This document shows, one piece after another, positions 9,646-17,874 of a DNA stretch of 43,394 nucleotides. Each line of letters starts with the position of its first letter. The stretch's first letter is position 1. The notes beneath the pieces are model-generated. The model was given only the letters and a program-made list of their open reading frames with translations, had not been told where the DNA came from and made no database searches. Origin of the DNA: WRDS01 sp964492775 (GTDB lineage: Bacteria; Actinomycetota; Coriobacteriia; Anaerosomatales; PHET01); contig CAZBLH010000017.1 of the NCBI GenBank assembly GCA_964492775.1, positions 1 through 43,394 on the forward strand, written 5' to 3'. Both the position numbers and the translations under genes were made by a program.

Positions 9646-9993
9646 ATGATGAACTCGACAGTGCTGATAGCGGTAGGAGTGATCGTTCTCATCCAGCTCG
9701 CTCTGCAGGTCATCGCGCTTGTGCAGCTTGTGAGGACGCCGGCCGAGCGAGTATCGATAGGCGGGCGGAAGTGGGCATGGGCGCTGATCATCATCCTCGG
9801 CGAGCTTATCGGCCCGATCGCCTGGTTCGTCGCCGGCAGAAGGCCTGAGACGATTTCGCTGCCCGCTCAGCCGTCCGCCGAGGATCCCAGCCGCGCCCGC
9901 GCCTCAGCCGTGGATGCGCTGTATGGCGCTCCGCGCGGGTCTGCGAGCGCCGCAGGCACCGAGCCGCGGGACGATGGTCGGAGCGAGGGCTAG
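9646..9993 (+). CDS. small PLDc_N-type membrane protein
   Basis: This 115-residue protein has two hydrophobic helices: residues about 5-27 (VLIAVGVIVLIQLALQVIAL) and about 43-63 (WAWALIIILGELIGPIAWF). The second carries the pattern of the phospholipase D N-terminal (PLDc_N) domain, which is found alone in many small membrane proteins beside ABC exporters. The C-terminal half is hydrophilic and probably disordered. AGGAGA at 9634-9639 fits either of two adjacent ATGs (9646, 9649). It contains no phospholipase catalytic motif, so it is not an enzyme. It may act as an accessory subunit of the exporter encoded two bases downstream. Confidence 0.7.
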   Translation: MMNSTVLIAVGVIVLIQLALQVIALVQLVRTPAERVSIGGRKWAWALIIILGELIGPIAWFVAGRRPETISLPAQPSAEDPSRARASAVDALYGAPRGSASAAGTEPRDDGRSEG

Positions 9994-9995
9994 CC

Positions 9996-10991
9996 ATGCC
10001 CTTCGCACTCGAGGTCAAAGGTCTCACGAAGCGATTCGGCGACTTCACCGCGCTCGACGGAATCGACCTGTCGGTGCCCGAGGGCGGTATCTACGGGTTC
10101 CTCGGCCCGAATGGGGCGGGGAAGACGACGACGCTGCGCATACTCACTGGACTTGCTCGCGCTGACGCTGGTTCGGCGCGCGTGTTCGGGCACGAGCCGG
10201 GCTCGCACGCGGCCCGATCCCAGATCGGCTTTCTGCCCGACGTGCCCGGCTTCTACGGCTGGATGCGTGCCGAGGAGTACCTGCGCTTCGCGGGTGGGCT
10301 GTTCGGCATCGAGCGAGCGGCGCTCGACGACCGTAGCGGCGTGCTGCTCGAGATGGCCGGGCTCGCGGGCGTCGACGCCACGATCGCGGCATACTCGCGC
10401 GGGATGAAGCAGCGGCTCGGTATCGCGCAGGCGCTCATCAACGCGCCGAGGCTGCTGATGCTCGATGAGCCCACGAGCGCGCTCGATCCGCTCGGCCGCA
10501 AGCAGGTGCTGGACATGATCGTCTCGCTGCGAGGGCGCACCACCGTCTTCTTCTCCACCCACATCCTCGCCGACGTCGAGCGCGTGTGCGACGACGTCGC
10601 AATCCTCGACCGCGGCCATGTCGTCGTCGAGGCCGGGATCGAGGAACTCAAGCGCCGCTACACCGCACACCGTATCGATGTGCGCGTGGAGTCGGGCGCC
10701 ACGCGCCTCGCCGAGGCGGTGGAGGGCAGTGCCTGGATCACGGCTACCGAGGTTACCGGTGACGAAACGCTCTCGGTGACGGTGAGTGACATCGAGGCCG
10801 CGCGCCGAGAGCTGCCGCGTGCGGTAGTCGCCGCCGGGCTCACGCTCGAGCAGTTCGGAGGCGGCGAGGTCTCGCTCGAGGACGTGTTCCTCCAGATTGT
10901 TGGCCGCCGAGAAGAACCGGGGCCCACGGACGGCGGCGTACGGCCAAGCGTCACCGCCGGCGCGTCAGAGGCAGAGGAGGTGTCGCGATGA
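9996..10991 (+). CDS. ABC transporter ATP-binding protein
   Basis: The 331-residue protein is a cytosolic ABC ATPase of the drug/antibiotic exporter (CcmA/BcrA-like) type. Walker A is GPNGAGKT at 37-44, the signature is YSRGMKQRLG at about 133-142, Walker B is LLMLDEP at about 153-159, and the switch histidine is in FFSTHILAD. The last 110 residues form the additional C-terminal domain usual in this subfamily. It starts two bases after the PLDc_N gene and its stop overlaps the permease start (ATGA), so the two subunits should be made together. The substrate cannot be read from the sequence; PadR control suggests a toxic or membrane-active compound. Confidence 0.92.
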   Translation: MPFALEVKGLTKRFGDFTALDGIDLSVPEGGIYGFLGPNGAGKTTTLRILTGLARADAGSARVFGHEPGSHAARSQIGFLPDVPGFYGWMRAEEYLRFAGGLFGIERAALDDRSGVLLEMAGLAGVDATIAAYSRGMKQRLGIAQALINAPRLLMLDEPTSALDPLGRKQVLDMIVSLRGRTTVFFSTHILADVERVCDDVAILDRGHVVVEAGIEELKRRYTAHRIDVRVESGATRLAEAVEGSAWITATEVTGDETLSVTVSDIEAARRELPRAVVAAGLTLEQFGGGEVSLEDVFLQIVGRREEPGPTDGGVRPSVTAGASEAEEVSR

Positions 10992-11749
10992 AGTCTGCGG
11001 GCGTCCTTCTCGGCAAGGAGCTGAGTGAGATGTGGCGCACGTGGCGGCTGCCGGTGCTCGGCGGTCTGGTGGCGTTCTTCGCGATCACCGGACCGGTGCT
11101 CGCGCTGTACACGCCCGAGATCATCTCGTCGCTGCAATCGTCGCAGCCGGGCGTGGTCATCGAGATACCGGATCCGACATGGGTGGACGCGTACGCTCAG
11201 TGGGTCAAGAACCTGAGCCAGATCTTCGCGCTGCTCGTGATCATCGTGGCGGCCGGCTCGGTCGCTGGCGAGGTCGCCGGCGGAACGGCCGCGCTCACGC
11301 TGGTCAAGCCCGTCTCGCGCCGAGCATTCGTGGCGATCAAGGCGGCAGCAATCGCGATTCTGGTGACGGCGACGGTGGTGGCGGGCACGGCGCTCACGCA
11401 GCTGGTGACGTACGTGACGTTCGGCGAGGCACCCACGGCCGCGCTCTGGGAGCCGACGCTTGTCTGGATCGCGTTCGCGTGCCTGCTGGTGGCGGTCGCT
11501 ACGCTGTTCTCGACGAGAATGCCTACGCTCGCGGCAGCGGGCGTGGCGCTCGGCGTGCTGTTCGCGCTGTCACTCGGGTCGCTCTGGAAGCCGCTTGTGG
11601 AGTACTCACCGGTCGGGCTGCTTGCCGCGCCTGCCGATCTGCTCGTGGGCAAGGAGGTCGTGCTCGGCTGGCCGCTAGCGACAACCGCAGTTGCGGCGCT
11701 CGCATGCGTGGCCGTCGGCGCGCTGCTGTTCGAGCGTCGCGAACTGTAG
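10988..11749 (+). CDS. ABC-2 type transporter permease
   Basis: The 253-residue membrane protein has six predicted helices, starting with PVLGGLVAFFAITGPVLALY, then an extracellular loop, and IFALLVIIVAAGSVAGEVAGG followed by the cytosolic coupling segment TLVKPVSRRAFVAIKA. This is the usual layout of NatB/ABC-2 permeases. It pairs with the ATPase whose stop codon it overlaps. It is the last gene of the PadR-HAAS-PLDc_N-ABC unit. The gene that follows is on the opposite strand and converges with it across 33 bases, with no clear terminator hairpin. Confidence 0.88.
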   Translation: MKSAGVLLGKELSEMWRTWRLPVLGGLVAFFAITGPVLALYTPEIISSLQSSQPGVVIEIPDPTWVDAYAQWVKNLSQIFALLVIIVAAGSVAGEVAGGTAALTLVKPVSRRAFVAIKAAAIAILVTATVVAGTALTQLVTYVTFGEAPTAALWEPTLVWIAFACLLVAVATLFSTRMPTLAAAGVALGVLFALSLGSLWKPLVEYSPVGLLAAPADLLVGKEVVLGWPLATTAVAALACVAVGALLFERREL

Positions 11750-11782
11750 CGACGGGTGCTGCCGAGAGAGTGCTGCGGGACC

Positions 11783-12292
11783 TCAGATACCGAGCGCTCT
11801 CGCAATCGCCTCGCCGAACAGCGCCGCCGCCTCCGGGCCATTGGCGGTCACGAACGGTAGCGACTCGGTAACCGGCTCACCGGTCCACACGGCACCGTGC
11901 GTCTTGAGGTCGTCCTCCTGGCTCGGGAAGGCGGTTGCACGCACGTCTTCGAGCATCCCGGCGTGGGCGAGGATTGACGGTGCGATGCAGATGGCGCCCA
12001 CTATTCCACCGCTCTCGAGCACGGACAGCGCGAGCGCGTGTGCAGCGGGGTCATCGAAGTACACTTCGGCACCGCCACCGCCCACGAAGATGACCGCGTC
12101 CCATGATCGCTTCGCGGCCTCGGCGACCGAGATGTCGGCCTGGGCGACCATGCCGAGCTTGCCGATCGCCTCACCCGGAGCCACCGACGCCGTCACCGTG
12201 GTCGCGCCGCGTTCGTCGAGCACCCGCTTGGGCACCGCGTACTCTTCATCGCGGAACACCTTGGGCGCGATGACTATTACTACCTCGGGCAT
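11783..12292 (-). CDS. DJ-1/PfpI family protein
   Basis: The 169-residue protein has the flavodoxin-like DJ-1/PfpI fold, with the reactive nucleophile-elbow cysteine C102 in GAICIAPSILA and the supporting acidic residue in FRDEEY (E16 or E17). The residue after the cysteine is Ile rather than His, as in many non-protease members, so protease activity is unlikely. Roles of this family range from glyoxalase/deglycase to redox stress functions, and the exact one cannot be told here. The ATG is preceded by GAGGAGGCG. It is divergent from the alpha-oxoamine synthase gene, and they share a 137-base intergenic region. Confidence 0.85.
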   Translation of the reverse strand: MPEVVIVIAPKVFRDEEYAVPKRVLDERGATTVTASVAPGEAIGKLGMVAQADISVAEAAKRSWDAVIFVGGGGAEVYFDDPAAHALALSVLESGGIVGAICIAPSILAHAGMLEDVRATAFPSQEDDLKTHGAVWTGEPVTESLPFVTANGPEAAALFGEAIARALGI

Positions 12293-12333
12293 GGCGCATC
12301 CGCCTCCTCAAGTCGTGCGGCGAGAACCACCGA

Positions 12334-12364
12334 TTGAATGGTACCGCGCTTCACGTGATACCAT
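12334..12364 (+). promoter_or_regulatory. promoter candidate for the alpha-oxoamine synthase gene
   Basis: TTGAAT at 12334-12339 lies upstream of TACCAT at 12359-12364. The latter is preceded by TG and one base (TGATACCAT, 12356-12364), an extended -10 element, so the 19-base spacing is tolerable. Predicted transcription starts near 12371, right at the palindrome listed next. Confidence 0.4.
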
Positions 12365-12376
12365 GCGTACACAAAG

Positions 12377-12386
12377 TTGTATACAA
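12377..12386. promoter_or_regulatory. palindromic operator candidate TTGTATACAA
   Basis: TTGTATACAA is a perfect 10-base palindrome, flanked to give GTTGTATACAAAC. It resembles the TNGT-N(2-3)-ACNA sites of GntR-family repressors. It sits just downstream of the predicted transcription start and about 44 bases before the start codon at 12430, a place where a bound protein would block transcription. No GntR gene is in this window, so the regulator is unknown. Confidence 0.4.
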
Positions 12387-12429
12387 ACCGCCGAGGGAGA
12401 CACGGCGGCTTCGAGAGGGGATATGTCGC

Positions 12430-13644
12430 ATGCCGGAGACAACCATCGCCCGCGACGGTATTGATGCCAGAATCGAGGAGTTCGGCGACCGCAAGGCGGC
12501 GCTTCTCGGCGCGGATAGGTACTTCTACCTGCAGGCGACGACCGGCAAGACCAACCATCGTGTAACGATGGCCGACGGTCGAGACATGGTGATGTTGGCC
12601 TCATACAGCTATCTGGGGCTTATCGGCCACCCGCGCATCGAGGCCGCCGCGCACGAGGCTATTGACGAGTACGGTACCGGTGCGGGCGGAGTGCGGCTGC
12701 TTACCGGCACGACCGACTTGCACGAGCGTCTGGAGGAGCGAATCGCGTCCTTCGCCAAGCGCGAGGACGCCTGCGTGTACTCCAGTGGATACGCCACCAA
12801 TATCGCGATCATCACGGGTCTTTCGGGCCCTGGCGACCTCGTGCTGATGGACAAGTACGATCACGCGTCCATCGTGGACGGGTGCCTGCTCTCCGGCGCG
12901 AAGTGGCGTACCTACCGCCACAACGACATGGCGCACCTCGAGAAGCTGCTTGCAGGCGCCGAAGGCAAGTACGGGACGATTCTCGTCGTTGCCGACTCGG
13001 TGTTCTCCATGGACGGCGACATCATGGACCTGCCGGCCACCAAGGCGCTCTGCGAGCGTTACGGAGCGCGGCTCATGGTCGACGAGGCGCACTCGGTCGG
13101 CGCGCTCGGCAAGACCGGTCATGGCGTCGAGGAGCACTTCGACATGTACGGCGCCATCGATTTGAAGATGGGGACCCTGTCGAAGTCCATCCCGAGCGTG
13201 GGCGGCTACTGTGCTGGCACGAAGCCGCTCATTGACTACCTGCGTCACAACTCGCGCCCGTTCATCTTCTCGGCGGCGCTGCCGCCCGCGCAGACGGCCG
13301 CGGCGATGGCCGCCTTCGACGTCATCGAGGACGAGCCTGAGCGCGTGGCCCAGCTCCACGCTATCACCGACGAGTACTCGCGCGGCCTCAGGGCGCAGGG
13401 CTGGGACACGATGCTCGCCGAGACGTGCGTGGTGCCGGTGCTCGTCGGCGACGAGGCGAAGACGATGGACCTCACGCGCATGCTCTTTGACGCTGGCGTC
13501 TTCGTCTGCCCGATCGTGCACCCCGCAGTCCCCCGCGGTACCGAGCGTCTGCGCACGTGCCTGATGGCCACGCACACGAGCGAGGACATCGTGCAGGTGC
13601 TCGACGCATTCGAGCGCGCCGGCAAGCAGTTCGGACTCATTTAG
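12430..13644 (+). CDS. alpha-oxoamine synthase family PLP-dependent acyltransferase
   Basis: The 404-residue enzyme belongs to the family of 2-amino-3-ketobutyrate CoA ligase, 8-amino-7-oxononanoate synthase, 5-aminolevulinate synthase and serine palmitoyltransferase, which join an amino acid to an acyl-CoA or acyl-ACP with loss of CO2. The PLP lysine is K252 in GTLSKS, the PLP-contacting Asp and His are D218 and H221 in VDEAHSVGALGKTGHG, and the substrate loop YGTGAGGVRLLTG is present. The ATG at 12430 has GAGAGGGG at 12413-12421; no site supports the longer reading frame. No biotin, heme or threonine dehydrogenase gene is nearby, so the substrate cannot be decided. It stands alone between a divergent neighbour and a strong terminator. 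Confidence 0.85.
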   Translation: MPETTIARDGIDARIEEFGDRKAALLGADRYFYLQATTGKTNHRVTMADGRDMVMLASYSYLGLIGHPRIEAAAHEAIDEYGTGAGGVRLLTGTTDLHERLEERIASFAKREDACVYSSGYATNIAIITGLSGPGDLVLMDKYDHASIVDGCLLSGAKWRTYRHNDMAHLEKLLAGAEGKYGTILVVADSVFSMDGDIMDLPATKALCERYGARLMVDEAHSVGALGKTGHGVEEHFDMYGAIDLKMGTLSKSIPSVGGYCAGTKPLIDYLRHNSRPFIFSAALPPAQTAAAMAAFDVIEDEPERVAQLHAITDEYSRGLRAQGWDTMLAETCVVPVLVGDEAKTMDLTRMLFDAGVFVCPIVHPAVPRGTERLRTCLMATHTSEDIVQVLDAFERAGKQFGLI

Positions 13645-13667
13645 CCGGTAGAGTCACTGGCAAGCAC

Positions 13668-13705
13668 AAGAAGGGGGGCCGGCGAAGTCGCCAGCCCCCC
13701 TTCTT
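13668..13705. terminator. bidirectional intrinsic terminator
   Basis: AAGAAGGGGGGC (13668-13679) pairs perfectly over 12 bases with GCCCCCCTTCTT (13694-13705), and the loop contains a second small hairpin (GGCGA/TCGCC, 13681-13692). It lies between two convergent genes ending at 13644 and 13780 and can serve both. The T-rich 3' side is short. Confidence 0.8.
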
Positions 13706-13779
13706 GATCATTCAGTTGCCGAGCAAAGCCGCGCTCGCGGATCGAATCCGACTGTGCGCCGCCGTCTCTCGCTGCTTGC

Positions 13780-14658
13780 CTAGAGCTTCATCATGATTCC
13801 GGTCACATCGCGCGGCTCGAGCGCGTGCTGCCAGCCGGGTTTCTTAGTTGCCTCGAGTCCGTCCTCGTAGGTCGGACGGCCCTCCTCGCGGTAGTAGACG
13901 CCGATGGGCACTCGGCACTCCTCAGGCGTACATGTCAGCGAGTGGAAGGTCGACATCGAGAGCTCCCACGCTTTCTGGCGGTCTGTCGGGTCCCAGTTGG
14001 CCTCTTCGAGCTTGTATACGCGCTCGCGGAACCACTTGAACGTGTTGAGCTTGTTCCAGGTCACGCAGGGCTGGAAGACGTCTACGAGCGCGAAGCCGCG
14101 GTGCGTAAGCGCCTCGACGTAGAGGTCGGTGAGGTGGGGGATGTCGCCGGCGAACCCGCGTGCCACGAATGTCGCTCCTTCGGAGAGCGCAAGCCCGATC
14201 GGGTTCACAGGGTCCTCAAGCACGCCGCCGGGGGTGGAGACGGTCCGCATGAGGTGATCAGTGGTTGGGGAGGCCTGACCCGTGGTGAGGCCGTAGATCT
14301 GATTGTTGTGGACGATGGCGGTGAGGTCGACGTTGCGCCGGACGGTGTGTACGAAGTGCCCCATGCCGAGCCCGTAGCCGTCGCCATCGCCCATCTCGAC
14401 GACCACATGTTGATCGGGGCGCGTCAGCTTGAACCCGGTCGCTGGCGGGAGTGCGCGGCCATGCAGCGCGTGGAAGCCCTGCACGTCGTAGAAGTCGGCG
14501 CCGTTTCCGTGGCAGCCGATACCCCAGAACATCGTGAACTCGTCCTTCGTCCAGCCCAGCCGCTCCAGGGCGCGTTTGAGCGCCTCGAACATGCCGAAGT
14601 TGCCGCATCCAGGGCACCAAGTCGGGCGGTTTGCGTTGTTGAACTCTTTGGCCTCCAT
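13780..14658 (-). CDS. korB: 2-oxoacid:ferredoxin oxidoreductase, beta subunit (KorB-type)
   Basis: This is the thiamine diphosphate subunit of a 2-oxoacid:ferredoxin oxidoreductase, most likely for 2-oxoglutarate, converting it to succinyl-CoA and reduced ferredoxin or the reverse. The 292-residue protein has the N-terminal CPGCG with C15 and C18 for the [4Fe-4S] cluster, the TPP/Mg motif GDGDGYGLG followed by HNNQIYGLTTGQ, and a further conserved Cys in FQPCVTWNKLNT. The start overlaps the korA stop by one base (TGATG). Substrate specificity within the Kor/Por/Vor group is inferred from the fused KorA partner and overall similarity. No ferredoxin gene is adjacent. Confidence 0.9.
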   Translation of the reverse strand: MEAKEFNNANRPTWCPGCGNFGMFEALKRALERLGWTKDEFTMFWGIGCHGNGADFYDVQGFHALHGRALPPATGFKLTRPDQHVVVEMGDGDGYGLGMGHFVHTVRRNVDLTAIVHNNQIYGLTTGQASPTTDHLMRTVSTPGGVLEDPVNPIGLALSEGATFVARGFAGDIPHLTDLYVEALTHRGFALVDVFQPCVTWNKLNTFKWFRERVYKLEEANWDPTDRQKAWELSMSTFHSLTCTPEECRVPIGVYYREEGRPTYEDGLEATKKPGWQHALEPRDVTGIMMKL

Positions 14659-16505
14659 CAGCCTCTCGCCGCCTCTCCGGTCATCGGAATAGCGCCTGCC
14701 GTGGTGAGCTCCACCATCTGCCCAAGCATCCCCTTGATCTGCTGGTACACCTGCTCCGGCGAGAACGGCCTCCCGTCGTAGCGGTGCAGGTGCTCGTCAA
14801 AGGTGCGCAGGCACTGCTCGGCAATCAGACCCTCGAGCTGACCGGTCGCATTGCCCTCGATGATGAGCGTGCGTTTGGCCCTGTCGAGGAATGCGCTAAC
14901 CGCCTCGGCAGGGAAGGGCCAAACCGTGGTGACCTGCAGCAGGTCTACCGAGATACCCTCGGCCGCAAGCCACTTGATGGCCTCGAGCACCGGCATCTTT
15001 GTGGTGCCGAAGCACACGATCGAGACTTCCGGTTCGGGCCCGCCGTAGTGGCGTGGTGCCGGAACGAGCGTGCTCGCGAGATCGAGCTTGCGCAGCCGCT
15101 TCTCGTTCTGTGCAACGCGGACGTCAGCGTTCTCGCCTTGAGCACCGTAGCCGTACTCGTCGTGCTCGTAAGAGTTCACGAGCTGGACCGCGCCCTTCAC
15201 GCCCGGCAGCGCACGCACGCTGACGCCGGAGTCGGTGACCTTGTAGCGCGCGTATGCGCCGGTGGCGTCGAGTGCTTCGGGGTGTTCGACGATAGTGCCT
15301 TCGGTGATCAGTTGGCCGCGCTCGATGGTCACGGATGCGACATCGAAGGGCTCGGATGTCTTCCGGTTGTCGGAAAGGTATGAGTCACCGAGAAGAACGA
15401 CCGGCGTCTGGAGCTGGTCGGCGAGGTTGAAGGCCTTCCAGGTGAACTCGAAGGCCTCGGCATGGTCGCCAGGTGCGAGCACGACGCGCGGGAACTCGCC
15501 TTGGGCTGCGTGGAGTACGTAGCGCAGGTCGCTCTGCTCGGTCCAGGTGGGGAGGCCGGTCGCCGGCCCGGGGCGCGTGAAGACGCCGACCACGACGGCA
15601 CTCTCGCTCACTCCGGCGAAGCCGAACGCCTCAACCATGAGGGCGAACCCGCCCCCCGCCGTGGCGCACATAGAGCGTGCGCCGGCGAAGGCGCCCCCGA
15701 CGACCATGTTCATCGCGGCGATCTCGTCCTCGGTGTGCTTGACGACGACACCGTTCGTGTCGCCGTACTTCGCCATGAAGTGGAGCAGTGACGAGGACGG
15801 TGTCATCGGGTAGGCGCAGTACAGTCCGATGCCCGCCGCAAGCGCGCCGAGACCGAAGGCCTCGTTGCCGTCGGCAAGCGTCCTCGGCGCCGCACCATCC
15901 ACGGGCGCGAGTTTGTACGGGAAGTCACAGTGCGCCTGCTGAGCGTACTCATACCCTGCCGAGGCGATCGCGATGTTCTGCTCGGCGATCTCCGGCGGCT
16001 TGTGCGCGAACTGCGAGCGGATCGAGTCCACCAGCCCGCCGATGGGGAACTCCATGTGGCCGAGGACCGCGCCGAGCGCGCAGACATTGCGCATGATCTT
16101 GAGGCCGTCGGCGGCCCGCACGATGTCGGTGAGCGGGATGGGCACGAGACACAGGTCATCGTGGCCGAGAAGGTCGCTCTCGTCGGGCTCGAAGTCGGCC
16201 GGGTCGTAGACGACCGCGGCGCCAGACGGCAGCTCGTGGACGTGCAGGCGCACGGTCTGCCTGTCGAGCGCCACAAGAATGTCGGTCGGCATCACGTGCG
16301 AGTAGATGGGGTCAGCGCTGACCCGGAGATGGTAGGTGTTGTGCCCGCCCTTGATCAGCGACGGGTACTCCGTCAGGTCGAACGTATGGTATCCGGCATG
16401 AGCGAACATCCGCGCGAGCGACTGTCCGGCAGCCTTGATGCCGAATCCGGCAGGACCGCCGATCCGGATCCGTACCTCTCGGCCGTATGGTGCGCGTGCG
16501 TTCAT
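14658..16505 (-). CDS. korA: 2-oxoacid:ferredoxin oxidoreductase, fused gamma-alpha subunit (KorA-type)
   Basis: The 615-residue protein fuses a gamma domain (residues about 10-190, RIRIGGPAGFGIKAAGQ) to an alpha domain (from about residue 205, GNEAFGLGALAAG and YPMTPSSSLLHFMA), as in mycobacterial KorA. Together with KorB it forms the CoA-dependent oxidoreductase. The start is placed at the ATG at 16505, with GAGGAGGG ten bases upstream; a longer in-frame extension of 26 residues to 16583 has no ribosome site and is low in family likeness. The gene is divergent from coaBC across about 136 bases. The fused form and the lack of a separate ferredoxin-like delta subunit favour Kor over pyruvate oxidoreductase. 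Confidence 0.9.
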   Translation of the reverse strand: MNARAPYGREVRIRIGGPAGFGIKAAGQSLARMFAHAGYHTFDLTEYPSLIKGGHNTYHLRVSADPIYSHVMPTDILVALDRQTVRLHVHELPSGAAVVYDPADFEPDESDLLGHDDLCLVPIPLTDIVRAADGLKIMRNVCALGAVLGHMEFPIGGLVDSIRSQFAHKPPEIAEQNIAIASAGYEYAQQAHCDFPYKLAPVDGAAPRTLADGNEAFGLGALAAGIGLYCAYPMTPSSSLLHFMAKYGDTNGVVVKHTEDEIAAMNMVVGGAFAGARSMCATAGGGFALMVEAFGFAGVSESAVVVGVFTRPGPATGLPTWTEQSDLRYVLHAAQGEFPRVVLAPGDHAEAFEFTWKAFNLADQLQTPVVLLGDSYLSDNRKTSEPFDVASVTIERGQLITEGTIVEHPEALDATGAYARYKVTDSGVSVRALPGVKGAVQLVNSYEHDEYGYGAQGENADVRVAQNEKRLRKLDLASTLVPAPRHYGGPEPEVSIVCFGTTKMPVLEAIKWLAAEGISVDLLQVTTVWPFPAEAVSAFLDRAKRTLIIEGNATGQLEGLIAEQCLRTFDEHLHRYDGRPFSPEQVYQQIKGMLGQMVELTTAGAIPMTGEAARG

Positions 16506-16573
16506 TGTGTAGGAGCCCTCCTCTGTGCCCGGTGGCGACTCGGAACGCCATGGCAGCCATGGTGACCATGCGT

Positions 16574-16603
16574 TTGGTGTCATCTAAGGTTTCTTCCCAT
16601 ACT
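16574..16603 (+). promoter_or_regulatory. weak promoter candidate for coaBC
   Basis: TTGGTG (16574-16579) and CATACT (16598-16603) are separated by 18 bases in the divergent korA-coaBC gap. Both boxes match the consensus only partly. It is the best candidate I see for the plus strand there. Confidence 0.28.
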
Positions 16604-16641
16604 GCCATGATGAAAGGCCGTTGAAGTGGGATACTCATCAC

Positions 16642-17874
16642 ATGAATGAGACACGAGAACCTCTGGTAGTCGTAGGCGTCACAGGCTGCATAGCAGCGTA
16701 CAAGGCCTGCGAGATCGTACGCGAGCTGCAGAAGGGTGGCTGCCGCGTCCGAGTGCTGATGACCGAGAACGCGACGCGCTTCGTCGGGCCCTCCACCTTC
16801 CGAGCGCTCACCGGTGAGCCGGTGTCGGTCTCGCTGTGGGAGGAGCCTGCGAGCCGCGTGCATCACATCGGGCTTGCTGAGGAGGCCGACGTGCTCCTCG
16901 TCGCGCCAGCCACGGCCAACGTGCTCGCGAAGCTGGCTTCGGGACGCGCTGATGATCTACTGACCACCGTGGCGCTCGCCACAGAAGCGCCTCTCATCGT
17001 TGCTCCGGCGATGAACGTGCATATGTGGCGTGATGCCGCTACGCAGCGCAACATCGAGCTCCTGCGGGCTCGTAGCGTGCGTGTAGTGGGTCCTGACACC
17101 GGCGAGCTTGCCTGCGGTGACCTCGGTGAGGGACGACTTGCCGAGGTGGGGGCGATCGTTGAGGCAACGCTGGACGAAGCATACCGCTGCCAGGACCTTG
17201 CAGGCGTGAACGCGCTCGTGTACGCGGGCCCGACAGAAGAGCCCATCGATTACGTGCGCTTCATCTCGAACCGGTCGAGCGGCAAGACGGGCTTCGCGAT
17301 CGCCGAGGAGGCCGCACGGCGTGGCGCATCCGTGACGCTTGTGGCCGGTCCGAACTCGCTGCCCGATCCGTTCGGAGTGCACGTGGTCAACGTCATGACC
17401 GCCGAGCAGATGCACGATGCCGTCCAGCAGTACGCCGACGACGCGGATGTCGTCGTTGCGAGTGCAGCGGTGAGTGACTTCAGGCCCAAGGACCCGGCGC
17501 CCGAGAAGATGAAGAAGCAAGACGCGCCGCTCGTGATCGAGTTGGAGCGCACGTCCGACATCCTCGCCGAGCTCGGCGAGCAGAAGGGCGATCGCGTGCT
17601 CGTGGGATTCGCCGCCGAGACAAGCGAAGTACTCGACGAGGCGCGCGCCAAGCTCACGAGGAAGAACCTCGATCTGGTCGTCGCGAACAACGTCGCGGTG
17701 GAGGGGCTCGGATTCGGCAGCGATGTCAACCAGGTCTGGCTCGTTGACCGCGACAGCGTGGCCGAGCTCCCAGTGATGGACAAGCGGGCGATCGCGCGCA
17801 CGCTGTGGGACCACGTCGTGCCGATGGTGCAGCGGCAGCAGCTGGCGAGGCAGTTCGGCGAGGGGGACGAGTAA
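16642..17874 (+). CDS. coaBC: bifunctional phosphopantothenoylcysteine decarboxylase / phosphopantothenate-cysteine ligase
   Basis: The two domains carry out consecutive steps of CoA synthesis: CoaB joins 4'-phosphopantothenate to cysteine using CTP, and CoaC decarboxylates the product with FMN. The CoaC half (residues 1 to about 180) has the catalytic histidine H75 in RVHHIGLA, the PAMNVHMW substrate motif, and the active cysteine C158 in GELACGDLGEGRL. The CoaB half has AGPTEEPIDYVRFISNRSSG and the KMKK lysine motif. The ATG at 16642 is preferred; a TTG at 16621 would add seven residues. In most actinobacteria coaBC follows rpoZ, but here it stands apart and its stop overlaps a DUF190 gene. 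Confidence 0.94.
   Translation: MNETREPLVVVGVTGCIAAYKACEIVRELQKGGCRVRVLMTENATRFVGPSTFRALTGEPVSVSLWEEPASRVHHIGLAEEADVLLVAPATANVLAKLASGRADDLLTTVALATEAPLIVAPAMNVHMWRDAATQRNIELLRARSVRVVGPDTGELACGDLGEGRLAEVGAIVEATLDEAYRCQDLAGVNALVYAGPTEEPIDYVRFISNRSSGKTGFAIAEEAARRGASVTLVAGPNSLPDPFGVHVVNVMTAEQMHDAVQQYADDADVVVASAAVSDFRPKDPAPEKMKKQDAPLVIELERTSDILAELGEQKGDRVLVGFAAETSEVLDEARAKLTRKNLDLVVANNVAVEGLGFGSDVNQVWLVDRDSVAELPVMDKRAIARTLWDHVVPMVQRQQLARQFGEGDE

Noticed and set aside
9646..9993. Phospholipase D activity for the PLDc_N-type protein
   Set aside because: Only the membrane N-terminal domain is present; there is no HKD catalytic motif.
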